From Synechococcales cyanobacterium C42_A2020_086 (GTDB lineage Bacteria > Cyanobacteriota > Cyanobacteriia > Elainellales > Elainellaceae), in the NCBI GenBank assembly GCA_015272325.1, contig JACYLU010000008.1, positions 62,001 through 126,000 of the forward strand: DNA of 64,000 bases, read 5' to 3'. The notes beneath the pieces were generated by a model, which did not search any database, had not been told where the DNA came from, and saw nothing but the letters and a program-made list of their open reading frames with translations. Position 1 is the stretch's first letter; every line of letters begins with the position of its first letter. This document shows positions 54,419 to 63,474 of this stretch, piece by piece. Both the position numbers and the translations under genes were made by a program.

Positions 54419-56668
54419 TTAAGCCGGACTGAATACAGGTGTCGCAGCAGAGGCAGCTTCAGGTGGGGTGAGGGCAGCGTCCATCTGTTCGATCCACTGG
54501 GCGATCGGGTCGCTATCCGGATCAAGAAACGGACGGAGACTGTTGAGTTCGGCGATCAGGGCAGCTCCGTTGCTGATAATCACACTCAGCACTGGGTCAA
54601 GGGCAAACAAAATGCCGGCAGCTACCACGCCAATGTTGGGAATGGCAATGATCGCAGTATTTTGATAAACGATACTCATCGCTCGTTTGGCAATCGCAAT
54701 CGCATGCACAATACCGCGCAGATCATCATCGAGCAAGACAACTTCTGCGGTTTCCCGCGCCATGTCGATGCCGCTAGCAAAGGAGAGCGACACATCGGCA
54801 TGGGCCAGGGCTACCGCGTCGTTAATGCCTTCGCCAATAAAGGCCACCGTTCGCCCCTGGTCCCGCAGCGCTTTAACCATCTCCACTTTGCGGTCGGGAA
54901 AGGCTTCAGCATAGACATGGTCTCGCTCGATGCCGAGCTGCCCGGCTACCCGTTCTGCCACGCGCTGGTTGTCTCCGGTCAGCATATAGGTCTCAATCGA
55001 TTGCGCATGCAGCTTGGCGATGAGTTCTCGGCTTTCGGGTCGCGGCGGGTCTGTGTAGAGAATGACGCCCAGCAGTTTGCCGTCCCGGGCCACATAGACC
55101 ACTGATTGCGAGTCGGTTTTCAGATCGGGATAGCGGACATGGATTGGGCTGGTATCAATGTTTTCTTGTTGCAGCAGCCGCTCGCTGCCGACTAGCACCC
55201 GCTGCCCGTCGATCTGAGCAATAACGCCAAAGCCGATCCGGTAGTCCCAGGTGTCGCAGGGATAGGGTGTCAGTCGCCGAGCCTCGGCCGCCCGCAGAAT
55301 TGCTGCCGCCACCGGATGGGTGTTGTTCAGCTCGGTAGAGGCCGCTACCCGCAGCACCTCTGCTTGGGAAATCCGCCGACTCACAGTCTTGACGCCCACA
55401 ACTTCGGCATTGCCCTGGGTAAGGGTGCCAGTTTTATCAAACACGACTGTATCGACCTGCGACAGCATTTCTAGCGCTCGGCCACTGCGGATATAAATGC
55501 CGTGCCGTGCGGCATAGGTCAACGCTGCCAGCACCGTCGAAGGCACCGCAATTCGCATGCCGTAGCCAAAATCGAGGTGTAGCGGCGCAATTGCTCGCGA
55601 GAAGTCGCGGGTCAGCACTAGCAGCAAGCCACTCAGCAGCAGGGTCGGCAGAATCGCAGCGTTGGCAATGTGCGAGGCGTAGTCCTGCACGCGGGTATCG
55701 TAGACCGGGGCCGAACGTAGCAGCTCCACCGTCAAGCCGACGCGGGTATCTTTGCCAATGCGTTTCGTGAGAATGCAGAGCTTGCCTTCCAGCACCTGCG
55801 TTGAGGCATGGACCACCTGCCCCTCCGAGCGGGAGACCAAGCTGGATTCGCCGGTGAGCTTATGTTCGTCGATCAGCGCTGTGCCCCGCAATACCCGCCC
55901 ACTGACCGGGATAATTTCTCCGGCAGAAACCACAACCCGATCACCGCGCTGCACCTCCTTCAGGGGAATCCGCACCTCTTGCCCGTCGCGCTCGACCCAA
56001 GCATAGCGATCGATGCCGCTCAGCAGATCAAACACTTGCCGTTCGTTGGAGCGAGCCGTTGTGTCGCGCAGGGCTTCTCCGGTTTCGATCAAGCTCACCA
56101 TCAGTGCCGGAGCCACAAAGTCGCCCTTCACGGTGTATAGCCCTAGCCAGAGCACATCCAGAAGGTCGGTATCAAACTGCTGCCTCTTTGCCATCTCGAA
56201 GACACGGCTGACAAACGGCCAGGCAGCAGCAGCCACGACACCCCCTACCAACAGCGGCGGAATCGGCAGCAACCGGCTAGCAACCCAGGCCAGCCCAAGG
56301 CTAAATACCGGCAGCCCGAGCCGCTCGATCCAGTTGATCATCGGGCGCAGTTCGGTTTTCGTCAGCACTCCCACTGGCAGCTCCGGTTCTTCGGCTTGTT
56401 GCATCACCTGCTGCAGCTGCTCAGCGAGAGTGAGGATTGGCACCTCGGGGTGGTGATAGATGATCAGGCAGCTTGCTACTGGGTTGATTCGGACGCTGGT
56501 AACGAAATCGAACGACTCTAGCAACCAGTTGAGGCGATTGGCATACGCTGCGTCAGCGGCAATCCGGGGCACTCGGATCCGCAGTCGCCCGACCGTTACA
56601 TGCACAATCTGGCACTCGACTCCCAATTCGGCTGGACGGCTATCCCTAGACACTGCTTTGGTTTCCAT
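54419..56668 (-). CDS. CPx-less P-type ATPase with HMA_2 N-terminus
   Basis: The N-terminal HMA_2/CoBaHMA-like domain (18-80) reads CQIVHVTVGRLRIRVPRIAA and SVRINPVASCLIIYH. The P1B-type core has TGES (272-275), DKTGTLT with Asp411, HP (451-452) and, in place of GDGxND, GEGIND (612-617): the first acid is Glu, confirmed by the codon GAA. TM4 reads LDFGYGMRIAVPST, so again no CPC. The length, 749 aa, is shorter than its paralogue, with no HTH tail. The metal is not predictable. ATG at 56668 is used. The FGE-like gene follows after 36 bp. Confidence 0.88.
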   Translation of the reverse strand: METKAVSRDSRPAELGVECQIVHVTVGRLRIRVPRIAADAAYANRLNWLLESFDFVTSVRINPVASCLIIYHHPEVPILTLAEQLQQVMQQAEEPELPVGVLTKTELRPMINWIERLGLPVFSLGLAWVASRLLPIPPLLVGGVVAAAAWPFVSRVFEMAKRQQFDTDLLDVLWLGLYTVKGDFVAPALMVSLIETGEALRDTTARSNERQVFDLLSGIDRYAWVERDGQEVRIPLKEVQRGDRVVVSAGEIIPVSGRVLRGTALIDEHKLTGESSLVSRSEGQVVHASTQVLEGKLCILTKRIGKDTRVGLTVELLRSAPVYDTRVQDYASHIANAAILPTLLLSGLLLVLTRDFSRAIAPLHLDFGYGMRIAVPSTVLAALTYAARHGIYIRSGRALEMLSQVDTVVFDKTGTLTQGNAEVVGVKTVSRRISQAEVLRVAASTELNNTHPVAAAILRAAEARRLTPYPCDTWDYRIGFGVIAQIDGQRVLVGSERLLQQENIDTSPIHVRYPDLKTDSQSVVYVARDGKLLGVILYTDPPRPESRELIAKLHAQSIETYMLTGDNQRVAERVAGQLGIERDHVYAEAFPDRKVEMVKALRDQGRTVAFIGEGINDAVALAHADVSLSFASGIDMARETAEVVLLDDDLRGIVHAIAIAKRAMSIVYQNTAIIAIPNIGVVAAGILFALDPVLSVIISNGAALIAELNSLRPFLDPDSDPIAQWIEQMDAALTPPEAASAATPVFSPA

Positions 56669-57339
56669 AAATCTGCTTTGTGCTCCCTCAACCCGGGGCT
56701 AAAAAAAATCTAAAAAAATAAATTAAAAGAATTAAAAGAATTAACTGAATTGTGATGGATGGCTCATACAGATCACATCGATCAAAAGACGGAAGAACAA
56801 AGACGAACCGACGTCAGCAGTAGCTGAGATGGGGCTAGAATGGTGATCTTGTTAGCAGCGTCAGCTAATTGCGAAACTTCTATCGTACCTATCGAAAATA
56901 GCAAAGGGCTTGGTGTCCTCAGTGTATCTGGAAAACTGCTTTAGCGCAAAGCCAAGCAGTTGTTGAGTAGACCAAGAAGCGACGACTCACTGTTGCTACA
57001 GCACACCTCCTCGAAAAAAACCTCAGAATTTCTTAAGGATTTCCCTACCTGTTTGAGCACTCGCATGGCTCGCGACCTCAAGCCCAAATTCAACGCCACC
57101 ACTACGAAACAAGTGCCACGTTCCAGTTAGAAAAACAAGTTCAGAACCAAGCCTCGACGAGGCTCAGCGTGGCTGCCTTCTGCGCTTCTTCCTGCAGTAT
57201 ACGACTTGCCATCTTGAGGCAAAAGATGCTAGAAATCATGGTTTATTATGATGGCTATTAGAGAAGTAGCTGCGTTAACCATGATTCCTGCGCTCCTGAA
57301 ATCCGTTTCTTTCGTGTACTCCCTCGATACTAAGCTGGT
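56669..57339. other. Intergenic region between ATPase and ParB-methylase genes
   Basis: A 9-bp AT-rich repeat (ATTAAAAGA twice, then ATTAACTGA) lies about 55 bp upstream of the ATPase start. The region is AT-rich near the ATPase. No gene is supported. Confidence 0.5.
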
Positions 57340-58680
57340 ATGCCTCTTGTTGCCATTAATCAGGTTAAAATCCACACCAATCGCCGCCCACTGAAAGACC
57401 AAAAGGTGGCGGAATTGATGGAGTCCATCAAGACGAGTGGGCTGCTCAATCCGATTACGCTGGACCAAAATTTTAATCTCATTGCTGGGCTGCACCGGCT
57501 AACCGCCTGCAAACTGCTTGGGTTTGACCAGATTGAGTGCAACATTGTCACCTGCGACAACCAAGACTACGCTCGCCTGGCTGAAATCGACGAGAACCTA
57601 ATCCGCAACGAGCTAGAAGCCCTAGAGCGAGCTGAGCTGTGGCTAGAACGCGATCAGATTCTTGAGCGCATGGGGCTACGAGCCAAAGCGGGAGATAATC
57701 AGTACACGCAGCGCGGTGGCGAAATGAATTCACCACCTCTGAAGACGACTCTGGAACTCGCCAAGGAAATTGGCTACACCGAGCGCACGTTTCAGCAGGG
57801 CAAGCAGATTGCCAGCCAGATTGCTCCAAAGGTGAAAGAGGCGATTCGCGGTACCCCGGTTGCCAAAAGCCCGTCGGCGCTGCTAAGGGTGGCGCGTGCG
57901 GGCAGTAAAGAGCGTAAACAGGCGGAGATTGCCGAGCAGATCGCTGCTGAAGCCAAGCGGCAACGCAAGCAAGCTGAGCTGCAGGCCCAAGCCGAACTTG
58001 CCGCCGCAGCCCGTGCCAAGCAGCAGGAACTTCAGCTCGTGGCGCTGCAAAGCGTTGCTGCTGAAAAAGCCGCCAAACAAGCTACCAAAACTCGCCGCTC
58101 GAAATCCACTTCCAACCGCACTACGACTGACCTGCCGCTGCCCAACGCCCAACTCGGTGATGAGTGGGTGCTTGACCGCCACCTCGTCTACTGCGGCGAC
58201 ACATCCGAGGCATCCTTTATTGACCTGCTGCCGTCGGATGCCGCCCTAGCCATTGTTAATCTTGCAGCACCCTGGAACCATGATTACCTAATCAACGAGG
58301 CGCGGGTTGTAGTGGTGATCTGCACTGAAGGACAGGTTCATCGCTACTGCCGCAGCCACGCGCTGCCGTTTCAATTTGAATGGATTCTAGATCCATTCTA
58401 TGTTGCGGTCTGCTCGCATCAATCACTGCTGCCGCCCGAGAAGCCGGTGGGTCTGGAAGGCATTGAAGGCTTAGTGGCTTATCTGATTAGCCTCTACAGC
58501 AAACCCGGCAACTTTGTGATCGCACCGTTCCTTGGGCATGGAGAGGTGCTGATTGCCTGCGAGCGTCTAGGACGCCTCTGCTTTGCAGGTGATCCTGACC
58601 CTGAACGCCTCAACCGAGCTATTGGACGCTGGCAAAAGTTGACTAGCAAACGCGCTGAGCGTAGCACCTCCTCAGAGTGA
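57340..58680 (+). CDS. ParB-like domain fused to a degenerate DNA methylase
   Basis: The N-terminal half is a ParB/sulfiredoxin-like domain with PLKDQKVAELMESIKTSG, IAGLHRLTACK (GxHR-type motif) and a DNA-binding helix region (about 100-170). A coiled coil (180-250) and a basic linker follow. The C-terminal part aligns with phage-type ParB-methylase proteins: DRHLVYCGD (279-287), then NLAAPW (307-312) where DPPW/DPPY is expected, and FLGHGE (397-402) as the FxGxG SAM site, followed by GRLCFAGDPDPE. The catalytic Asp of DPPY is Ala, so methyl transfer is unlikely. It may have become a DNA-binding regulator. Confidence 0.72.
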   Translation: MPLVAINQVKIHTNRRPLKDQKVAELMESIKTSGLLNPITLDQNFNLIAGLHRLTACKLLGFDQIECNIVTCDNQDYARLAEIDENLIRNELEALERAELWLERDQILERMGLRAKAGDNQYTQRGGEMNSPPLKTTLELAKEIGYTERTFQQGKQIASQIAPKVKEAIRGTPVAKSPSALLRVARAGSKERKQAEIAEQIAAEAKRQRKQAELQAQAELAAAARAKQQELQLVALQSVAAEKAAKQATKTRRSKSTSNRTTTDLPLPNAQLGDEWVLDRHLVYCGDTSEASFIDLLPSDAALAIVNLAAPWNHDYLINEARVVVVICTEGQVHRYCRSHALPFQFEWILDPFYVAVCSHQSLLPPEKPVGLEGIEGLVAYLISLYSKPGNFVIAPFLGHGEVLIACERLGRLCFAGDPDPERLNRAIGRWQKLTSKRAERSTSSE

Positions 58681-59216
58681 GTTTCCTGGCTGCGGCTGAT
58701 CACCCTGGACATTCTAATCTCATCAGTTTTTGCTACTGAAGTGTTAGAGAGAACAAAAGTAGCGATTCCTTCAATCAGAATCGCTCACGTTTATAATCAA
58801 TTAAAATTGTTAATTGCGTGGGTGAGGACGCTAAACAACTACGGTTCATACTAATCCATACTAGTCCATATCAATCCTTTATCAATGCAATAACAGCCAG
58901 TCACAGCTAGCGAACGTCAACAGCCATTGACAAGCAGGGGACAAGCCTGTGCTCGAGCAAACGCCCAATGAACCCCAGACCAACGTCTAAAATCCCGGTG
59001 CTTCTTAGATGCATCTTCTATGGCTGCTAAGGCATTAATTGGCCTCGCGCCATTCGCTCTGAACGCATTTGAGGCATGGCTGAACGGCTGACTGAATCTA
59101 AGTTGAACTCTAGGCAGCGATACCTAAACTGATTTGCACTACCTCTTGATCCGCACTCTATCCAACAGCGATTGTGACTTAGCGTTTTGTTTCCTCCACC
59201 TGAAAGCTCTAAACCT
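58681..59216. other. Intergenic region
   Basis: A 10-bp tandem repeat (CATACTAATC, CATACTAGTC, CATATCAATC, 58847-58876) lies in it. No gene is seen. Confidence 0.5.
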
Positions 59217-59519
59217 ATGGCATTTATTAAAGTTGAGAATGTAGTTATTAATACGAGCTATATTGCAGCGGTCAGATTGGAAGGGCATAACTCTGCAGGA
59301 GAAGAAACCGTCTCGCTGTTGATTGCCATCCCCATGTTTCCGCTGTTTAGTCAAGAACTTACGACGACGAATCTGTACCATTACGAGTGGCTAGAGTTTG
59401 CTGGAGATTCAGCGACGGCTCTCAAAGACTATTTCAGCAGCTTCAACCATGTCACGGATCTGTTGCCTTCGCAGTCTTCTTCGCTACCTCATCCAAATTC
59501 CCATCCTCGACGAGATTGA
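59217..59519 (+). CDS. Conserved hypothetical protein
   Basis: The protein starts MAFIKVENVVINTSYIAAVRLEG, then a beta-rich core with EEWVSLLIAIP-like EETVSLLIAIPMFP and YEWLEFAGDSATALKDYFSSF. This looks like a small beta-sheet protein of a cyanobacterial family that I recall only vaguely. The frame can start at 59187, but ATG 59217 is preferred. No function can be given. Confidence 0.5.
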   Translation: MAFIKVENVVINTSYIAAVRLEGHNSAGEETVSLLIAIPMFPLFSQELTTTNLYHYEWLEFAGDSATALKDYFSSFNHVTDLLPSQSSSLPHPNSHPRRD

Positions 59520-59533
59520 CTTCTGCTAAGGTG

Positions 59534-60259
59534 CTAGGGTTTGAAATACTCGTAGAGACCAGTAAAGAGAATCAATAGACTCGAGAGTAGCCCAGCCCAC
59601 TGACCAGAGAGCTTGATCCGGGACTGTCTGCCAAGCCGGTATCCCAACGTTATCGCTAGGACGCTGAGCACAAAGGTGAGCAGTGTTGTCAGGTTGGCAG
59701 GAAATCCGGCAATGCCAGCTCCGACGCCGACGGTCAGATTGTTGAGGGTCAAACCAAAGGCCAGTGCAATCGACTCGCGCACATCAATCGCTCCCGAGTA
59801 ATCGCGGTCAGCTTTCTCAGGATTGTCCAAAAAGCGTTCGTAGGAGAACTCGTGGAGAAACTCTGGAGGCGGCGACGCTTCGGTGGCAGCTTGGCGTTGC
59901 CGAGGAGAGGGCTGAAGGCTAGCGACCACTCCGGATGCAGCAGACACTGATGGGGACCGCTTGACGTTTAAGCGGCGCCTTCGCTGCCGGCTTAGGGCTT
60001 GCCAAATTCCCCAACTGCCCCCTGCAATCAGCACGAGGCTACCGACATCACGAGCGATGATAGCCGATAAGGCCTGAGCGAACTCCGCCCCAACTGAGAG
60101 CGAAAGAAAGGTTCCGATTGCTGACACCAAAGCGATGAAAAGATTTGTAGACAATCCAATCCGCAGCCGCTTGATGCCGTAGGCAATGGCGATGGCAAAG
60201 CTATCTATATTGACAGAAAGCGCCAGCAAAACTGGAGTGATGAGAAGCGATAGGGGCAT
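59534..60259 (-). CDS. MntP/YtaF-like exporter
   Basis: Six hydrophobic segments are arranged as two halves with conserved acidic residues: NIDSFAIAIAYGIKRL in the first segment, and NNLTVGVGAGIAG in the fourth. This matches the MntP (manganese exporter, DUF204) and YtaF family. The loop (about 100-165) is long and charged (DYSGAIDVRESIALAFG). The substrate may be Mn2+. ATG at 60259 is chosen because the longer frame (to 60427) overlaps the upstream DUF1345 gene. The gap to that gene is 106 bp. Confidence 0.7.
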   Translation of the reverse strand: MPLSLLITPVLLALSVNIDSFAIAIAYGIKRLRIGLSTNLFIALVSAIGTFLSLSVGAEFAQALSAIIARDVGSLVLIAGGSWGIWQALSRQRRRRLNVKRSPSVSAASGVVASLQPSPRQRQAATEASPPPEFLHEFSYERFLDNPEKADRDYSGAIDVRESIALAFGLTLNNLTVGVGAGIAGFPANLTTLLTFVLSVLAITLGYRLGRQSRIKLSGQWAGLLSSLLILFTGLYEYFKP

Positions 60260-60365
60260 AGTGAACCTGCGGAAGGTAGGTCGAACGGAGAGGGAGTTGG
60301 CAACAACACTAGGCAACAGGTTCAGCCATTTCAGAGATTCCTGAGCTGGAAATTCAGACCAAGAC

Positions 60366-61076
60366 TCAGATGATGCTGACCGCAAGCGCCAAAATAACGC
60401 TGTAAAAGTAAAACGAGACGACGGCATGCCCTAGGGCGAGTCGGCGCATGGCAGAGTTGACGATCCTCACATCCGACGTTTGGGAGGTCATTGCCATCGT
60501 GAATGTGAAGTAGACGAAGTCGAGATAGCTGGGTGGCTCATCATCACTAAATTCCAAGCCACCGAGATAGGGAATTTTGGTTGCTAGGACAGACACATCA
60601 CTCAATTCGGTGTCGGGCGCATCGCGATTGATTTCGCTGAATTCGGCGGCGGTCGGTTCACGGTAGTAGAACGCTGCGTAGTGCAAGGTGAACATCGTGT
60701 GCAGCAGCAGCCAAGATCCAAAAATCGCGACAATAGCAAGCCCGACTTCTGGCGAGAACAAGTCTTTGTTGCGTGCTAGCACTCCTGCAATCACAAATAG
60801 ACTCGCGAAGGCGACAAAGATCACCAGCAGAAAAATTGCCTGATGATTCATCTCCTGCCGCCGAGCCAGAACATAGGTTTGCTCAGCATTCGCATTCAGC
60901 ATCATTAGCCAGATTAGCAGCAGTAGCACCAGCACGCCGACATCCCAGGCAGACAGCAGCCGCAGTTCCCAGCTTGAGAGCGGCAGAAACAGCAAAATGG
61001 TCCCGGCGGCTCCAATAGCTAGCATCCAGCGAGGAGCAGGTTCTTCGAGCGGTTGCAACCAGTGCAGCGGATTCAT
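60366..61076 (-). CDS. DUF1345 membrane protein
   Basis: The protein has six to seven membrane segments. The pattern LHYAAFYYREP in the middle and the end YLDFVYFTFTMAMTSQTSDVRI, RRLALGHAVVSFYFYSVILAL, define DUF1345 (UPF0114-like in shape). The function is unknown; genes are often near stress or transport genes. ATG at 61076 has GAGGAA upstream. A paralogue lies about 220 bp upstream on the same strand. Confidence 0.85.
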   Translation of the reverse strand: MNPLHWLQPLEEPAPRWMLAIGAAGTILLFLPLSSWELRLLSAWDVGVLVLLLLIWLMMLNANAEQTYVLARRQEMNHQAIFLLVIFVAFASLFVIAGVLARNKDLFSPEVGLAIVAIFGSWLLLHTMFTLHYAAFYYREPTAAEFSEINRDAPDTELSDVSVLATKIPYLGGLEFSDDEPPSYLDFVYFTFTMAMTSQTSDVRIVNSAMRRLALGHAVVSFYFYSVILALAVSII

Positions 61077-61236
61077 GCTTCAGTTCCTCGAGGAGCAACG
61101 GGTAGAGGACGAATAGAGAGAGCTACCTATCAGTGATTCTTGCACGAGTAATTCATCTAGCTCATCTATTAGCAATTCATTTCTGTGCAATTGATCTTGG
61201 TCATTGATTTGCAGTGATTCATCGAATGAGTCAATA

Positions 61237-61264
61237 AATAAGTCAATAGTAATAAGTCAATAGA
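61237..61264. repeat. 14-bp tandem pair
   Basis: AATAAGTCAATAGT, then AATAAGTCAATAGA, with a further GTCAATA at 61230. It lies between the two DUF1345 genes. Confidence 0.75.
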
Positions 61265-61294
61265 AAGGACGAAATTATAGACCGCCAAGCATAA

Positions 61295-62083
61295 CTAAAT
61301 CAATTCAGAAGCAACGCCGACGCCAGAGGCGATAATCACTATGTAGAAAAAAAACGAGACAATCCCGTGGGCAATGGCGAGGCGTCGCAGTCCTGCTCCC
61401 GGAATCGCCACATCCGAGGTTTGCGCCGTCATGCCCAATGTGAACGAGAAATAGAGAAAATCCCAGTAATCGGGCAATGGTGTGTTGGGGAAGTCTAATC
61501 CGCCAGCGAAGCCTACTTCCTGAGTGAAGTCGCGGCGGTAAAAGCAGGTGGCATAGTGGAGAGCGAACAGGGTATGAGTCAAAAACCAGGAGCCGATGAC
61601 AGCAACCAGAGAAAGCACCATTTCTAAGAAGACCACTTCGGCAGACAGTCCTTGATTATTGGCTTGCATCAGCGCAATGGCGAAGATACTTGTGCAGGAT
61701 GTCAGGACCGTCAGCAAAAACACAACACTATGCTGAGCTTCCTGTCGCTGGGCGCGATAGCAAGTTTTTTGAGGGGTGATGCGGCTCAGCATCAAGATCA
61801 CCAGCATCAGAAAACAGAGCACTCCAGTAATCCAGCCGGCTAGGATGCGGATATCTAGATGGAGCGGGTCGGGCAAGAGCAAAAAACAGGTCATTCCGGC
61901 CATCAGCGATAGGCCTAACCGGGTTTTAGAGTCCAGGTGACTCAACAAACTATGCCCGAGTGCTAACCCGCCCGAGACCACGGTCCACCAAGACGAGCGA
62001 TGCCGAGCAAGGGGATGACTCGATTCAGCACTCGATTCGGTATCAGTTGAGTTGCCTGTAGAGCGATGAGGTAAGGATTTCAC
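61295..62083 (-). CDS. DUF1345 membrane protein, paralogue
   Basis: This shares the family signature with the gene downstream: LHYATCFYRRDF, YWDFLYFSFTLGMTAQTSDVAI and RRLAIAHGIVSFFFYIVIIA. It has an extra 30-residue charged N-terminus. The start is GTG at 62083 with no obvious Shine-Dalgarno. Two 11-bp repeats (62146-62167) lie 60 bp upstream. Function unknown. Confidence 0.82.
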   Translation of the reverse strand: MKSLPHRSTGNSTDTESSAESSHPLARHRSSWWTVVSGGLALGHSLLSHLDSKTRLGLSLMAGMTCFLLLPDPLHLDIRILAGWITGVLCFLMLVILMLSRITPQKTCYRAQRQEAQHSVVFLLTVLTSCTSIFAIALMQANNQGLSAEVVFLEMVLSLVAVIGSWFLTHTLFALHYATCFYRRDFTQEVGFAGGLDFPNTPLPDYWDFLYFSFTLGMTAQTSDVAIPGAGLRRLAIAHGIVSFFFYIVIIASGVGVASELI

Positions 62084-62145
62084 AGCAGTTGGCGGGTTGA
62101 GGAGTAGACGGCAGCAGAGGAATTGACATCACGCTCACAAGTCGT

Positions 62146-62167
62146 TGACATTAGGTTGACATTAGGT
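62146..62167. repeat. 11-bp perfect tandem pair
   Basis: TTGACATTAGG occurs twice, followed by a weak third (TTGTACTAGC). On the minus strand it is CCTAATGTCAA twice, upstream of the DUF1345 gene. Confidence 0.85.
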
Positions 62168-62502
62168 TGTACTAGCTCGATGAGCGTGTTGATTAGGTTT
62201 CTGGATAGGTTCAATGATTGCTTGATCGGTTGATTCGGTTACAGCGAGATATACCCTCGACGTGAATCCTTGTTCTACGCGAGTGGCTACTCATTCTGCT
62301 TTGCCAAGAAATTGAAGGTAAACGTGAATTCTTCACGCCCGTTGCTCAGAACAAGTCTCTGCTGGGTGGAGTCATCAGCCGAGCTGAGCCAAACGACATG
62401 AGATGGATAGCCAATCGGCAACTCTTGGCAGAGGACTTGGCAGATAAAAGGAATTATAGGGTAACTCCCTGAGAACATCTACAAATGAATTACTCATTAA
62501 GC

Positions 62503-62763
62503 CTAAAGTTTTGTAAAAGAAATAGGAATTGGTTTTACAGACATATTAGGCAAAACGCAATTGATTTTAATAGATACATCTGCGCTCACTGCATCGCCGC
62601 TGATGTTTCCGTTTGGGTGCAAACTAATGGCTGCAACCCCGCTTCTATCCAAGGAAACAGCGGTTTCAACTGCTGCAAAACCCTCCCTAAACCCAGATAG
62701 CAGTTTGCTGAATCGGTTGCGCATCTGCAGCAATTCATCAAGATCACTCAATCCTAGGAGCAC
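62503..62763 (-). CDS. Possible small hypothetical protein
   Basis: The 86-residue frame has the mixed sequence LLQMRNRFSKLLSGFREG and DRSGVAAISLHPNGNI, with no recognised motif and no clear ribosome site. It could be a real small protein or chance. It is listed only because it covers otherwise empty sequence. Confidence 0.2.
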   Translation of the reverse strand: MLLGLSDLDELLQMRNRFSKLLSGFREGFAAVETAVSLDRSGVAAISLHPNGNISGDAVSADVSIKINCVLPNMSVKPIPISFTKL

Positions 62764-62991
62764 TGTGAATTGATATTTAACTGTGTTAACAAAGTCTTAA
62801 ACCACTTCACCTCTTCCACAAGTGCTGATATGATTGGAGGACATTCGTAGGCGTAAAGATGTAGATAAAATTCTCCGATTTGTCTATTTCTTGCACTTGC
62901 GCCCCTTTATCCCTGCTATTCTGAATTGCGTTTCTCCTGCATGGGGCAGGCAATAAGTTGTTCTTCGTTATGAAGTTGATGATGCTGATTA

Positions 62992-63011
62992 GGCACCTTC
63001 GGCAAGGTGCC
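62992..63011. other. Perfect 8-bp hairpin in the leader of the DUF5132 gene
   Basis: GGCACCTT, loop CGGC, AAGGTGCC. It lies 95 bp before the DUF5132 start and lacks a T-run, so it is not a terminator. It may be a leader structure or part of a small RNA. Confidence 0.6.
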
Positions 63012-63105
63012 CAATGAGCTGTCAGACTCCGTATTGCTCGCTGCTGCGGAAGGGGTTGCGCGATCTCTGATTAGCACCACACCATTTTCTGGAGGCTAAT
63101 AACCC

Positions 63106-63417
63106 ATGTTTGAACTTGAAGCGTTGTTGTTAGGGCTAGAACCGATGACGGCAGCGGCTGTCGGCGTTGGTGCGTTGCTCCTAGCTCCGGTGATTGGGGC
63201 AGTTGATTCTGCTACTAACAATTCTTTGTCGGAAGGAGCAAAATCTGTTGCCAAAACTGGGTTAATCTGGGGCTTTCAAGCCTTTGAGAAAGCTCAGTCT
63301 GCGGTGGCCGAAGCCAGCGAATCCTTCCAGGATTTGGTTGCCGAAGCAAAAGCAGATATGGCGTCGTCTAAGAACGGCACCCATGAAGCTCCACCCCGCG
63401 AAGTAACGATTGGCTAG
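63106..63417 (+). CDS. DUF5132-like protein
   Basis: This 103-aa protein starts with a short hydrophilic lead, then a Gly/Ala-rich membrane segment (TAAAVGVGALLLAPVIGAV), and ends with an amphipathic helix (EKAQSAVAEASESFQDLVAEAKADM). The layout matches DUF5132 proteins, which in other bacteria are often found near HMA_2 proteins and P-type ATPases. The ATG has GGAGG eleven bases upstream. A strong terminator follows about 55 bp after the stop. Confidence 0.7.
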   Translation: MFELEALLLGLEPMTAAAVGVGALLLAPVIGAVDSATNNSLSEGAKSVAKTGLIWGFQAFEKAQSAVAEASESFQDLVAEAKADMASSKNGTHEAPPREVTIG

Positions 63418-63474
63418 AATTCGCTTTAGCGTCAGTTTCGCCATTTCAGGTACAGAGGACATCTAAGGTTGAGC

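Larger units (their letters stand above)
62084..63105. other. 1-kb region with weak ORFs and two hairpins
   Basis: Two minus-strand frames (62287-62478, 63 codons, and 62503-62763, 86 codons) are in the same frame but separated by several stops. They have some beta-rich sequence but no family match, so they may be fragments or chance. A perfect 8-bp stem hairpin lies at 62992-63011 and 11-bp repeats at 62146. Confidence 0.4.

Noticed and set aside
53927-55105. A 392-codon plus-strand frame over the FGE-like and ATPase genes
   Set aside because: It is the antisense of two genes with clear motifs; its composition is that of a shadow frame.
62287-62478. A 63-codon minus-strand frame
   Set aside because: No start signal or family, and separated by several stops from the frame before it; too weak to list as a gene.
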